This document shows, in pieces, positions 11,901 to 22,829 of a stretch of 64,000 nucleotides of DNA (the first letter of the stretch is position 1; each line of letters opens with the position of its first letter). The notes beneath the pieces were generated by a model, which was not told the DNA's origin, made no database searches, and saw only the letters and a list, made by a program, of their open reading frames with translations. The translations under genes and the position numbers were made by a program. Source of the stretch: Spinacia oleracea (Eukaryota > Streptophyta > Magnoliopsida > Caryophyllales > Amaranthaceae); NCBI RefSeq assembly GCF_020520425.1, contig NC_079488.1, positions 87,711,285 to 87,775,284 on the forward strand, given 5' to 3'.

Positions 11901-14549
11901 AAAATGTGGAAGTGGTTCAAAAAGTTCAAATGCAGTTTCCCCACTTTTATCTTCTTCCTTTAACTCGTAGTAGTGACCTGGTTATTTCTTTAAATCCTAT
12001 GTAAAGAAATACTTGTAATCACTCGTACTGGTAAATAACTACCTTTTGTCTACCAATGGCTCTGAAGAACTCGTAAACGACGCAATGATCCTGCAGCAGG
12101 ATACACACAAGAATGAGTATAATGATCGCTAACAATAAATATTGAATGATGTCAAAGTATTAGTATAATATGTGGTAGACCCTGCCCACAACAAAACCAA
12201 ACAAGAGACACATTTCGGAGAACGGAAACAAAGCAGGAGCAGAAAATAGACATAATTAGAGCAACTGAGAAAGAGATGACAACAAATTTGCTCTTTTTCA
12301 ACATTGACCTCACCTGTTAAAGAGATCAGCAACCTCCTCGATTTCTGGTGTATTATAAAACCATATGCCATTAACTTCTTGAACAACATTTTTGTATAAA
12401 ATATAAGGAACTTGAACGTCAAATTCGAAATTCCCTGAGAGATTCTCCACAAGGTTTTCTGCAACAGAACAGATCGTGAGCTTTATATACTGATATTGAA
12501 GGAACTTTGATATACAAAAGGCCATGACTCAGGATGTTTAAATGCATGGAAGCACATGTACATCAATGTACAGGGGATCCAACAGAAAAGGATTCACAGT
12601 TCATCTAAGCCACAATTGTTTGGTTTGCCTTAATAAATTAGCAAAGCATTTGTTCAGTTTAAATTGCATGTTTGCCCAACAAAAACACATCATCCAGCTT
12701 GTGTAATCTAAGAAGCCCCAGAAGGGTCTTTTCATCAAATTGTCACCACTAGTAATGTCAAGGAATGTGCAAAGCCTGTTGCATAATAGTTACAGATGTG
12801 CTATGCAAGATTTTATCAGCAAAATATATAAAAGGCTCAAGGCGCACCTAGTCGATATATAAAAGGCTCAAGGCGCACCTAGTCGATTCGGAGTTCCCAG
12901 CGCCTTGGGCGCACTGTGAGGCACCCCGATAAAATGTTTTAAAAAAAAATGTGAAAAAAAATGGTGTGCGTCTCGGGGGGTGCGCCTCATCAAAATCACC
13001 TCGCCCATGCCATAAAAGGCGCTGGCTCCAAACGCCTTGCACCTCAACGCCTAGGCACACCTTTAACACTGTTGATAGCTCATATGTTTCCCAAAAACAT
13101 CTCATGAATTTCAAGGTCCAAGAAACATTCAAAAAGAGTGCATGACTGCATGCTAAGAGGAGGAGGGTAAGCAGCAATTGAACTTGGTAACAAACAAAGA
13201 TTATAGTGGCAAAGCAAATACTAGAAAATAAGAATCACTCAGCCTAATATCCCACGGTGTTTTCAACATTCTCCACTGACCATAGCTAACAGTTTGATTC
13301 TCATGGAAATCATCACCAGCAAAAGATTTTTCAGATCTAGGGTCAATATTCAAAGATCTTAAATATAGTATCAATTAATGGCCAAAATAAACATCAGAGA
13401 TTACTATAGTAAGGTTTGTACTGTAGATTGATCTCTATAATCTCCAATACACAGAAACTTTGCTCCAGCTATCTCTTCTGACAATGGAGCCTTTGTGGGG
13501 ATGAGCTTCTTTTATCTTTTTCTTTTCATGATCATATTTTTTGAGGCACCAAGAAAGTGTTGAAAATGAAGTGACAAGAACGCAAATTTTTTTGAAGTAG
13601 CAGCAACAACAAAGTGTAGAACTGTAGGTTTAGCGTACCAGCGGCTCATTGTAGGAGAGGCCGAGAGGAGCTTCACTTTGGTGAGAGGCTAAATCCTAAC
13701 TAAACAAGACGTGACATTTTAAGTTCAATCAAGGGCATATTTTTCTATTCTTTCCATTGCTTTTGTTCAACTCATTATGAGACATGAAACCAGATGAGTT
13801 CTAGGGTTGCACAACTTGTTAGAGCCTGGATCAAGTTAGTATCATTCACATCTCCTTATGATGAATTATACATCCACACCCGCCTTTAAATATTTCTATA
13901 TAAATACACATCGATTTCAATCATATGACATAAAAAACACAATACTTGAAGATTATACACAAAGCTATCAAATTTCAATGGGTAAGCTGACCTGTATTCC
14001 TTTGATTCATCACAATAAACTGATACCAAGGATCTTCACTCCTGCAACATCGATTAATCACATGAGTTCAAGAATACATCCCCATTGAAAATTTAACCCG
14101 TATTTCTTTATTCATCAGAAAAACATTACCATGGACATTGACATGATGCTCTCTTAGCAAAATTACACTATAATCCAATAACATTTAAATTACCACCTAC
14201 TGAACCGGGCCGTACAGTTTCAATTTGATGTGAAAACGAAGCAAATAACACAATTAAATTACCTTTTAACAACAAAAAGGGAGCCCTGAACATCCTTACG
14301 GCTCTGAAATAAATTAAATTTTAATTAGGAATAAAAAGCAGAAATAAAATCTTAAAAGAGGAAGATGAGTGATGATTCGGGAGAACAAACCCATTGATTT
14401 TGACCCATGCTGAATTCGTAAATGGCGACATGAGCAGCAGTGAAAAGAATATCTTGAATGCATGGATCGAATCGCTGAAGAACAGTGAGATTGAGGAGTT
14501 TTTTGCTTTGTTGATCCAAATTAGGCATCAATTTCCCACTTTGAGGCAT
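8998..14549 (-). CDS. DCP1: mRNA-decapping enzyme subunit DCP1 (8 exons)
   Basis: Activator of the DCP2 decapping enzyme in cytoplasmic P-bodies, needed for 5'-to-3' mRNA decay. Exons on the - strand: 14391-14549, 14263-14303, 13992-14041, 12314-12458, 12043-12090, 11420-11552, 9966-10427, 8998-9054. All introns are GT-AG, phases join cleanly, and the CDS is 1095 nt (364 aa), close to Arabidopsis DCP1. The N-terminal EVH1-like domain (about residues 1-125) includes PNLDQQSKKLLNLTVLQR, YQFIVMNQRNT and EVNGIWFYN. A Pro/Ser-rich linker follows, with the C-terminal trimerisation segment (DRGKVREALLTLVQ then DNQFIDMFCKALQHV). The start at 14549 (MPQSGK) matches the family start; an in-frame upstream ATG at 14576 would add nine residues. 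The exon 6 donor is the least certain. It appears intact and is the only convincing full host gene here. Confidence 0.93.
12824..12885. repeat. 31-bp direct repeat in a GGCGC-rich repeat within DCP1 intron 4
   Basis: Two identical adjacent 31-bp copies (12824-12854 and 12855-12885, starting ATATATAAAAGGCTC). They open a block to about 13063 that is full of AAGGCGC and GCGCCTT motifs in both orientations. This looks like a small foldback repeat fragment sitting in the 1.5-kb intron of DCP1 (12459-13991). The ORF across it (12848-13177, -) is not a gene. Confidence 0.75.
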
Positions 14550-14750
14550 CGTTTTTTCGAATTGATTTAGGGCCAAACCCTAAACCTCGATTTCTTTATT
14601 TTACAGGGGAAAGAGGAGAGAGAAAAAAGGGGAGAAGATCTGGGGATGGCAGAAAGATGGCAGTCGTCTGTTTCCAATGAGCGAGCTTTGTCACGATTTC
14701 AATTTCTTCGCTTTTGTATCGACCCGGTTCGCTACGGTTTATTTACGGAA
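14550..14750 (-). promoter_or_regulatory. Presumed 5' UTR and proximal promoter of DCP1
   Basis: Upstream of the DCP1 start the sequence is moderately GC-rich (AAACCCTAAACCTCG-type leader, purine-rich GAGGAGAGAG) and then turns AT-rich beyond 14750. I see no clear TATA box, as is common for housekeeping genes. The transcription start is not determinable by eye. Confidence 0.35.
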
Positions 14751-15402
14751 ATAAATCTATCTCTATTATAGTGAAAAGCTGATGTTATTTTATTCTCAGA
14801 AAAACTGATGTTATTTTTGGTGCCCCTTCAAAATAGTTCATTATATTCTTGATAATTGAAAAAAAAAAAAATTAAAAAAAAGAAAAAAAGACTTACCATA
14901 TAAATATTAAATGCCTTCATTTATGATTATGGGTTAAAATAAAATAAAATTAACGAGACTGTTACTGATACTTCATTGCACCGTTCATCTTCTTTTATTA
15001 CTCAACTTCATCATCTTCACTCATTAATCATCACTCACATAGGCACCATGAAACCAACATAAAATAACAATATTAGCATATTAATTCACATTACTTTGTT
15101 CAAATCAATGTTGTATAAACAATAAATAATAAATTATCATTTTTTTTTGACAACTGCTAACTGAAAAAAACTACGAAAAATTAGAAAAGCAATGTAAATG
15201 TCGTGAAGCTCCAGTTGCAAGTAAATGAGCTTGAGTCACTCGTTCCTGGTCCACCTTGTGGGTGCTGCACCAATCACTAGAGGAAAAAAGCTCAAGTGCG
15301 GGCTCATTTTAAGGGGTTTTGTGCGGGCTTTTACATGTGCAACACATGGCGTGCCCGCACTTGATGTTTCTCAAGTGCTGCCAAAATATTGGCAACACTT
15401 GA
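14751..15402. other. AT-rich intergenic DNA, no gene seen
   Basis: Mostly A/T-rich with homopolymer runs (poly-A near 14860-14890). From about 15225 it shades into the region that precedes the 43-bp tandem repeats. The ORF at 15225-15635 (+) is generated by those repeats. Confidence 0.6.
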
Positions 15403-15575
15403 TGTTTCAAGTGCTGCCAATTTGGAAAATGAGCCCGCACTTGACTAATTTGGTGCTGCCAATTTTAGAATACGAGCCCGCACTTGACATAGTTGGTGCT
15501 GCCAATTTTGAAAATAAGTCCGCACTTGACATATTTGGTGCTGCCAAATTTGAAAATGATCCCGCACTTGATATA
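15403..15575. repeat. 43-bp tandem repeats (about 4 copies)
   Basis: Repeated unit with the order CCCGCACTTGA, then TTGGTGCTGCCAA, then TTTTGAAAA. Clear copies start near 15429, 15472 and 15515, with degenerate copies to the left (GTGCTGCCAA near 15378 and 15410) and right (GCCGCACTTG near 15603 and 15624). Such arrays occur in subterminal regions of DNA transposons and in retrotransposon UTRs. Which applies here is not clear, because no termini are recognisable. Confidence 0.8.
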
Positions 15576-15843
15576 GAAATGGGCATCACAAGCACAAAAA
15601 TGAGCCGCACTTGGCCTATAATGAGCCGCACTTGATCTAGATTAGTTATATAACTGATTTCCCTGCTACATGTATTATATAATTGATCTACTCCACTAGT
15701 TAACCTCCATACATTACATAAAAGGTATTCAATTATATAGATAATTAAATTAAATAGTATATAATTGTAAATATAAAAGTCGATTACATTACAATCATAT
15801 GAAAAACTAGCATCCATAATCTAAGATTCACCACAATAAAATA

Positions 15844-17049
15844 TCAAAGACAATGACTAGTAATGCAATTTGCCAACTTTTCTCGAACTTTCACACCATA
15901 CAGATAGTGTCTCCATATCTTCAATGCAAACACTATGGCGGCTAGCTCTAAATCATGGGTAGGGTAATTGGATTCATATGGCTTCAACTTCCTCGACGCA
16001 TACACAATAACCTTTCCGTTCTGCATCAATACACAGCCTAAACCATTCTTAAAGGCATCACTATACACATCATAGGTATCACTCTCATCTGGTAAGGTTA
16101 ACACCGGCGCGGTTGTCAATCGCGTCTTCAAGGCTTGGAACGCCTCCTCACACTGGTCATTCCATTCAAACTTCGCTTCCTTCTTCATCAAGGTTGTCAT
16201 TGGCTTGGCTATCCTAGAGAAGTCTTGCACAAAGCGTCTATAGTAGCCAGCTAATCCTAGAAAACTTCGAATGTCAGTCACACTCTTAGGTGTAGGCCAT
16301 TCACTAACAGCTTTGATCTTAGCAGGGTCTACTGCCACTCCTTCTTTACACACAAAATGTCCAAAAAATGCAACCCTTTCCAACCAAAATTCACACTTTG
16401 AGAACTTGGCATACAACTGGTTATCTTTCAGCGTACTCAACACAGATCTTAAGTGTTTAGCGTGATCCTCTTCACTCTTCGAATACACCAGGATGTCATC
16501 TATGAAAACCACTACAAACTTGTCCAAATAGGCATGGAACAAACGGTTCATTAAGTCCATAAATATCGCAGGTGCATTGGTTAACCCAAAAGGCATAACG
16601 GTGAACTCATAATGTCTGTATCTAGTCCTGAATGAGGTCTTTGGTATATCGTGATCAGCATTTCTCAATTGCTGATAACCTGAGCGCAAATCGATCTTTG
16701 AAAAGATTCCTGCTCCTTTCAGTTAGTCAAATAGGTTCTCTATCCTAGGTAAAGGATACTTATTCTTGATCGTGACCTTATTGAGCTCCTTGTAGTCTAT
16801 ACAGAGCCGCATACTTCTATCCTTCTTCTTCACAAACAAGACTGGTGCTCCCCAAGGCGATGCACTTGGCCTAATGTAACCTTTCTCTAATAGATCCTCC
16901 AACTGGCCTTTCAACTCATTCATTTCTGCTGGAGCCATTCGATATGGTGCTTTCGAGATAGGCGCGGTTCCAGGCACTAAGTCTATGGTAAAGTCAATAG
17001 GTCGATTGGGAGGCATCCCCGGGATCTCTTCCGGAAACACATCGAGGAA
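15844..17049 (-). pseudogene. Gypsy reverse transcriptase and partial RNase H (broken)
   Basis: Single reading frame interrupted by an in-frame TAA at 16723-16725; the upstream protease joins in the same frame across a TAA at 17050-17052. The sequence shows the fingers/palm of a Ty3-type RT ([30 protein letters not shown]), the SGYQQ and MPFGLTNAP motifs, and the catalytic FIDD (about residues 62-65 of the 15844-16689 segment). The connection and the first RNase H strands follow ([33 protein letters not shown]). RNase H then stops after LYGVK, and the last residues (VREKLANC...) do not fit RNase H, so the rest of pol was lost, probably by an internal deletion. Not functional. Confidence 0.92.
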
Positions 17050-17595
17050 TTAATTCACTACCGCAATGTCCTCAGGTTGATCTTTGGTCACATGTTCTAG
17101 GTTTCTCACATTGCATAAAAAGACTGGGTTCCCTTTACTGACTAGATTCACGAGTTCCATTGCCGTGATAATCCGTATGTTCTTAGGTTTACCAAAACGA
17201 CGATACGACACTACTTTGCCTAAGCTAAACCTCAAGTGAACCTTCTGCTTCTCACAATCTATTTTGGCTTTGAACATGGCCAACCAATCCATCCCTAGAA
17301 TCACATCTAGCTCTCCTAATTCAAACTCGATTAGGTTAGATAAGAATACGGTCTTGGCTATGGTCAAAGGCACATCTCTATGGATTTTGGTACACTTCAC
17401 TATGCTACCAGTAGGTATGACTATAGGTACCTCAATTATTTCAGGCTCTTTCAAACCTAATTTCCCCAAAGCGTCTACTGAGATAAAAGAATATGTTGCA
17501 CCAGAATCAAATAGTACTTTAACTAAAACTGAGTTAATAGAGAAAGTACCCGCTATGACTTCAGAGGAAGTCTCCTCTTCTTGCCTAGATATCAC
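17050..17595 (-). pseudogene. Gypsy aspartic protease domain
   Basis: Retropepsin-like segment of the polyprotein with the active-site motif VLFDSGATYSFI near residues 28-39 and the second conserved block DVILGMDWL further on. It would cleave the Gag-Pol polyprotein. It is open from 17595 but runs into an in-frame stop at 17050-17052 before RT. The methionine at 17595 is internal; the true frame continues upstream (QGKLNV) before decaying. It belongs to the Gypsy relic around it. Confidence 0.88.
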
Positions 17596-17862
17596 ATTCA
17601 GCTTCCCTTGGCAACTCCTTTGTTATAGCCACCTCCATTGGTGTTTCCATTGTTGTTTCGGCTCCCATTCTGCTGTTGGTTTCCTCCAGGCTTTCCATGG
17701 TTGTGTTGATTGCCATTGCTATTACTATTGTTACCACCTTGGTAATTCCTTTGGTTTCCACCTCCATTTCCTCCATTTCAGTTCCGATGATTCCGATTAT
17801 TGTTCCGGTGGTTACCTTGGTTAGGATTTCCATTCTTATAATAGCATTCGTACTCCCTATGG
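17596..17862 (-). pseudogene. 3' part of Gypsy gag: rest of zinc knuckle 2 and Asn/Gly-rich tail
   Basis: Reading from 17862 down, the frame begins with the last half of a CCHC knuckle (GHREYEC) and continues into a low-complexity Asn/Gly/Gln-rich segment. ORFs called in other frames here (for example 17585-17833) are shadows. The other half of the knuckle (CRFCQN) is at the other side of the inserted LTR, at about 20786-20805. Together they show that one gag was opened by the insertion. Confidence 0.85.
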
Positions 17863-17867
17863 CCTAA

Positions 17868-20785
17868 TGTAATACCTCGTATTTTTATAATATCTATAAG
17901 TATATTTTATTATATTTATAAAGCATTTTACGATTTATTAACATTTAAATGCATTTTATTTAATGTATTTTAATTAATTAGAATATTTATTATTTTAATT
18001 AATTACGAAACGAATTTAATTCTTGAGTCGGGAAATTAAATGAGTTGCAAATGATTTTTAAAGCTTCGGGTTTTAAATAAAAAGTCCAATTCGTTTTACT
18101 AAACGAGCCCAATCAAAAGAATTTAATTCAAGTCCTAAGCTAGCCCAATCATTTAATTCCCTAAGCCCAATTCTAATTCCCTAAGCCTAGCCCATTAACA
18201 ATAAGGAGCCTATAAATAGGACTCCTCATCATTAAATGACCCCCTATTTTGTCATAAACCCTTTTCTCTCTTTCTTGCCCAACACTCCTCTTTCTCTCTC
18301 CTCTTTGGTCCGGTTCACCCGCACGCACAGCACGAGCACTCGTCGTGCCTCGTGTGCTGCTCGTGCCCTTGTACCCCTCGTTCTCGCCCACTCTCTTGCT
18401 CGAGCCCAGCCAGCGCGCCCCTTGCGCTGCTGCTGTGTGCGTTGCTTGCGCCAGCCACACCCGCTCTCCCTCGCTCCCTCGCTCGCTCTCTCGCGCCAGC
18501 GCGCGCTGTGCCCTGCTCTCTCGCCCCTCCTCTCATGCGCGCGCCCCAGCGTGCCGTGTGCCCTGTCCTGCGCGCAAGCGCTGCTGCGTCCCTTCGTCCC
18601 TGCGCGCACACACGCGCGTGTGTGTGTGTGTTGTTCGTGTTCGTAATTCAATTCCTTTTTTCGCCCAATCACTCTAATTCGTGGTTGTTCCATGCTATAG
18701 GCCGGATTGGTATAATTCTCTTCTTCCTTACCTATTCTATTTAAATTCCGTATTTTAAAGTATTATATTAATATTGTTTTGAGTAATTAAAATGTTGGGA
18801 ACCGGTTATGAATACCGTGGTTTGAGGATTTGTGTGTTGTGATTCATTAGGCTTGTTTTAATTATTAAAGGATGAATTTTAAGATTTGTTTATTGAATAA
18901 AGCATTGATTTTTATGATAATAAACTAGTGTTATTGGGATTTTCAAGTTAGGGTTTTAACCTAGACCTAATGAGTCAATTGATTAGCATAATTAGGTGAT
19001 GATTTTAATTATGGTAATCAATTATATTTTCAGATTTGAATAAAGGTTCAAAGTGTCGATTTTTATTGATTTTAAAGGCGGAAAAAGTATGTTTTCGTAC
19101 TAGGGATTGATTTTGTAAATTGAGACGTTTTTATTACTGAAAAACGATTGAATTCTAAAGTTTAAAGGAGGTTTTAAATTTTATAAAGTTGCTGGAAATT
19201 TAATGAACATGGAAATAATTTAAGTTTCATTATTTTGATGATAGGAGGTGATTTCTAGTTGAGTGCTCGTTATTGCAAAGTAGCCCCTACACTTAGGTAT
19301 TCAAGGTACGTACAAGTCTAGAGCGACCACACCTTTTGTCAATGACATTACATGATTGTTGATGATGTGAATTACATTATGTGGAATCATGTTTATTTTG
19401 GTGAACGAGCATGTGATTTGTGATGTTGGATTTATTGGATTAATTGTTGAACAAGCATGTTGGAATTATTATGAGTATGTATTTCATTGTCAATCATGTT
19501 GTTCAATATTTATGCATGTATGGTTTATTTCACATGCAAGGGATGAATTATTTATTTGTATGCTATTGTACTGGATGTCTAGCATACTTTGAGCCAATTA
19601 TTTGTACTTCGTTTTACTATTTATTTTACCACATGTGAAGGGTTAGCTCACGTAAGCCACCGCACATGTAGGGTTCAGTTGGGAATATTATGTATGAAAT
19701 GAATTAGGATTTGTCGTACAAGGGCACAACCCGCACAAATGAATTATTTAATAAATGTTAATGTGCATGATGTGGAGTCTCACTTTGGTGAGGAGGAACA
19801 TGGTAGTAATATCACAAGTGTCTTGCCTTGTTGATCACAAGTCCTAAAGCATTAAAATAAGATTGTTTTGGTTGTCGTTTATTAATTGTATGTGTGCATG
19901 TTGGTGAGTCTTGAGTTCGCCTTTAATAAAATATTAATAAACGTAAAGTGCAACCAGAACAAGCTTCAAAACTCTTGGAACGTATATACCTTGAGTATGA
20001 ACAATGGGGGGAGTCTTGCCGGAAAGCTCTTACTCCTACTAATGATACAAGACGTTGTTTCATTTATATTATGCGCAGGAATTCCGTCGGTATGGCCCGA
20101 CACTCGGTATGACCCGATTTTATTATTTATTATTTGGTGTATGGTTGGCTCCCATCACCTTTTTCCCTTTGTGGATATTCTTTTGGTCCGTTCGAAGCTT
20201 ATTCTAATTAAATTGTGAGTCAAGAGTCGAGTCAAGAGTCGAGTCTTGTATTCATGATTGATTGTTAATTATTATATGGCTTTTTCATGTTGATTAGTAC
20301 TTAGTGAGTGATGCATGTTTTAGTTTCATTCACTCTATGCTTGTAAGTACTCAGCTTTTGCTGACTACGTGCTTTGTGTGTTTTGGTCATGGCCTTTGCC
20401 TTAATGACCCTATGATGATCTATCATTTGCACTTGCATTCATGGGGAGTAGAATAAATTAGCAGGTTGGTAGATCGGAATCATGTGGCTTGGGATGATCG
20501 AGAGAGTTGCATGTTTTCGTATTTTGAACTATTTAACTTTACTTTAATTATGTTTGAAACGTTTGAACTATTTCTACTTTGGATTTTGGGCCATTATGGT
20601 TCCAAATTGTAGGAGGCCTCAATATTTCATTAATTATGTTTTTAAAAGTTAGTTGACATTTAATTCCGCTACGTAATTCTGGTAATAGCCTTAACCGTTA
20701 TCACGGTGGCGGTAATGCTTTAGTAATTCCTTTATTTTAAGTTGGAAAATGGTTTTATAAAAGCAAGGAATTGTTAGGTGTTACA
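17868..20785 (+). mobile_element. Solo Gypsy LTR (2918 bp) with TSD CCTAA
   Basis: Starts TGTAATACCTCG and ends GGTGTTACA (TG...CA), flanked by exact 5-bp duplications CCTAA at 17863-17867 and 20786-20790. It aligns in inverse orientation with the 5' LTR at 23647-28092, so it is the same or a very close family. It contains a TATA box (18211-18218) followed by a GC-rich leader (about 18300-18640) rich in CTCGC and GCGC with a short TG run. No internal domain remains, so it is the product of LTR-LTR recombination. ORFs within it are not genes. Confidence 0.93.
18211..18218 (+). promoter_or_regulatory. TATA box of solo Gypsy LTR
   Basis: TATAAATA within GGAGCCTATAAATAGGACTC, conserved in the sister LTR on the - strand near 27733-27742. 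It is followed by the GC-rich leader, as expected for the R/U5 side. Promoter function is inferred from position. Confidence 0.55.
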
Positions 20786-21670
20786 CCTAAGTTCTGACAG
20801 AATCTACAGGTCACTAAGTTTTCGTCACAATCCTTTCCAGGGTGATTCATGTTACAGCGCCTACAGTTGTAGGTCCTTACTCCATTCCTTCCAGACTGAT
20901 TTCCACCACCTTGGTTATTGCGATTTCCACCATTGTTAGCTCTAAACTGGAAATTCCCATTCCCTTTGTGCTTCTTAAAATTTCCTTAATTCTGTTGGTT
21001 ACTCCCCTGATTCGAGTTCCCAACATCCTTTCTTTTCTCAGTACTTCCATTCTTCCTTTGTTGTAACCCATACAGGTGAGCAGCTTTTCCGTACAGGGTG
21101 TCTAATGAGATAAAGGTCTCTCCAGACAACAACAACTGCAAGTCCATGGTCAATCCATTCTCAAATCTTTGAGCTATGAGCTCCTCCGTTGCCACCACTT
21201 CAGGTGCAAACCTAGACAACTCTATAAACTTAGAATAGTACTCCGTTACAGATAGACCCTCCATTTTGAGCTCGATGAACTCCATGCGCCTTTTGCTTCT
21301 TCAGGTAAGGTGGTTAAAACTTGTTCCTCAATGCAGTTTTAAACGCTTCCCACCCAAAGTTAGGTGTGGCTCTAAGGGTATTCTCACATCGTTGCCACCA
21401 TAAGTCAGCTTCACCTCTAAGGTAGTACACAACATTGTTTACCCTAAGGTTTTCGGGGCAATTCACAGCTACGATAAGCTTATCAAATTCTCTCAACTAG
21501 TTTTCAAGCACACTTGGTTCAATCTCTCCGCTATACAGTGGAGGCTTGCTTTGAGCTATTTTCTTAAACATTTCCCCAGCCGGATCATGCACTGGGTTGG
21601 CTCTAGTTTGAGCTAGGTCTCAAACTACCTCAGCTAGTTGTCTAACCACTTCAGAAATCTCTTGGTTAGC
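20786..21670 (-). pseudogene. Gypsy gag, N-terminal and central part (broken)
   Basis: From an ATG at 21670 (MANQEISEVVRQLAEVV) the Gag capsid can be followed through REFDKLIVAVNCPENLRV, YYLRGEADLWW, FGWEAFKTALRNKF, LSVTEYYSKFIELSRFAPE and ALDTLYG-type blocks of the retrotransposon Gag family. Near the end are zinc knuckle 1 (CRRCNMNHPGKDC, pattern CX2CX4HX4C) and the first half of knuckle 2 (CRFCQN). Stops (for example within EVV*DLAQ and VLEN*LREF) and a frameshift after LRNKF break it. The frame resumes at 17862 beyond the solo LTR. Capsid function is lost. Confidence 0.88.
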
Positions 21671-22124
21671 CATATCCCTTCTCCTGAATAGAATAAAAGA
21701 CTAACTGTAATATTGGTTGGAGACGACATTGCTAAGGCACTAGTTCGACAACGAACCTACTGACCACAAGAACACAAACAACACGTGCCCTAGGGGAGTT
21801 GACGCCAACTTTGGGCCTTTTCTCCCACCTATTCGATGCATGAAATTTTAGATGGTTGCTAATTTGACCACCTTGCACATAAAATTTCACTGAAGAAAAA
21901 ACAATTAATCCCTTTGCGATACCCACGAAACTTAGAATTGAAAATTGAACTTAAGAGATAACGAAAAGGAAATTCAATGCTTTTATTAATGCTTCAATGA
22001 TAAAGTCTTACATCCATCAATGATATAACTTTTATTTCTCCAAACTATAATAGAACTAATAACCATAAGTAGTAGCTTTGCCACTTTATTTTCAACGAAA
22101 TAAATAACTAAGGATTACATTTCT
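21671..22124 (-). other. Spacer between extra ORF and gag of the Gypsy relic
   Basis: About 450 bp between the stop of the extra ORF and the gag start. The 64-codon ORF at 21732-21926 has no recognisable motif. No promoter or splice signals can be defended. Confidence 0.5.
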
Positions 22125-22829
22125 CTAAAGACTAATGTCATCACGACGATCATTTCTTTCTTTGTATTGCTCTGGAGTAAAGTCTTGATCATTAGGATCA
22201 TCCAAGTCTTCTTCCGGATCAAAGTCTTCATCCATAGCCTCATCATCCTGTTGTGGCTCACTATCAACCACATTGTTCTCTTCAAACTCATCCTCAGATC
22301 CACTAGATATCTCAATTGTTGGTTCAGGAACTACAGGATTAGGATTTTCAATCTCCACTACATCATCATCATCCTCCTCAACATCATTAGCTTGCTCATC
22401 ATGAATCATGCCATCTTCACCATCACTTTCTACTCCTCCATAGCCCATACCTAGACCCGCAGAATACTTCCCATCCTCATAGCTATTCTCCGCAACCTCT
22501 AAGATAGTAGTGAGAACCTCAGCATCATACTTCCACCTACCATCTCCAGTCCCATATTTGTACCAATTAGGGGTACCATCATTATAGTGCATGTCACTGA
22601 ACTTGTTCTTAAGGTCTATGTAAGGGTTCCTATGGATCAAACAATGAATAACCATATTAGCCATCATATCCTTTTGCCTAAGGTGAGGCATATCCTTGGT
22701 TGAAGCAAAGTAGTAGCAAGCAAACACAATCTTCTGAACATACATATGAGGAGTCTCGTTATCCAGTTTCTCTAGGCATCCTAGACTTGAGAACTTAGAA
22801 GGTAGCATCTTAATTCCTGAAAAATTCAC
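22125..22829 (-). CDS. Extra ORF upstream of gag in the Gypsy relic (234 aa, unknown)
   Basis: An uninterrupted frame of 234 codons in an element whose gag and pol are riddled with stops. The N-terminal ~130 residues look globular (CLEKLDNETPHMYVQKIVF, MPHLRQKDMMANMVIHCL, NWYKYGTGDGRWKYDAEV). The C-terminal ~100 residues are strongly acidic and probably disordered (VEEDDDDVVEIENPNP, EDEFEENNVVDSEPQQ). I do not recognise the family. The first methionine may be internal: TTTTTCAG just upstream of the codon for the seventh residue resembles a splice acceptor. Candidates are a lineage-specific extra retrotransposon ORF or a captured host fragment. The position between PBS and gag, on the same strand, is seen; function is not assignable. 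Confidence 0.55.
   Translation of the reverse strand: MNFSGIKMLPSKFSSLGCLEKLDNETPHMYVQKIVFACYYFASTKDMPHLRQKDMMANMVIHCLIHRNPYIDLKNKFSDMHYNDGTPNWYKYGTGDGRWKYDAEVLTTILEVAENSYEDGKYSAGLGMGYGGVESDGEDGMIHDEQANDVEEDDDDVVEIENPNPVVPEPTIEISSGSEDEFEENNVVDSEPQQDDEAMDEDFDPEEDLDDPNDQDFTPEQYKERNDRRDDISL

Noticed and set aside
12951..13177. ORFs on both strands in the DCP1 intron
   Set aside because: Inside intron 4 and produced by the GGCGC repeat.
17676..17867. Met/Val/Ile-rich ORFs in the gag tail (also 17585-17833 and 20842-21066)
   Set aside because: Off-frame readings of the Asn/Gly-rich gag region.
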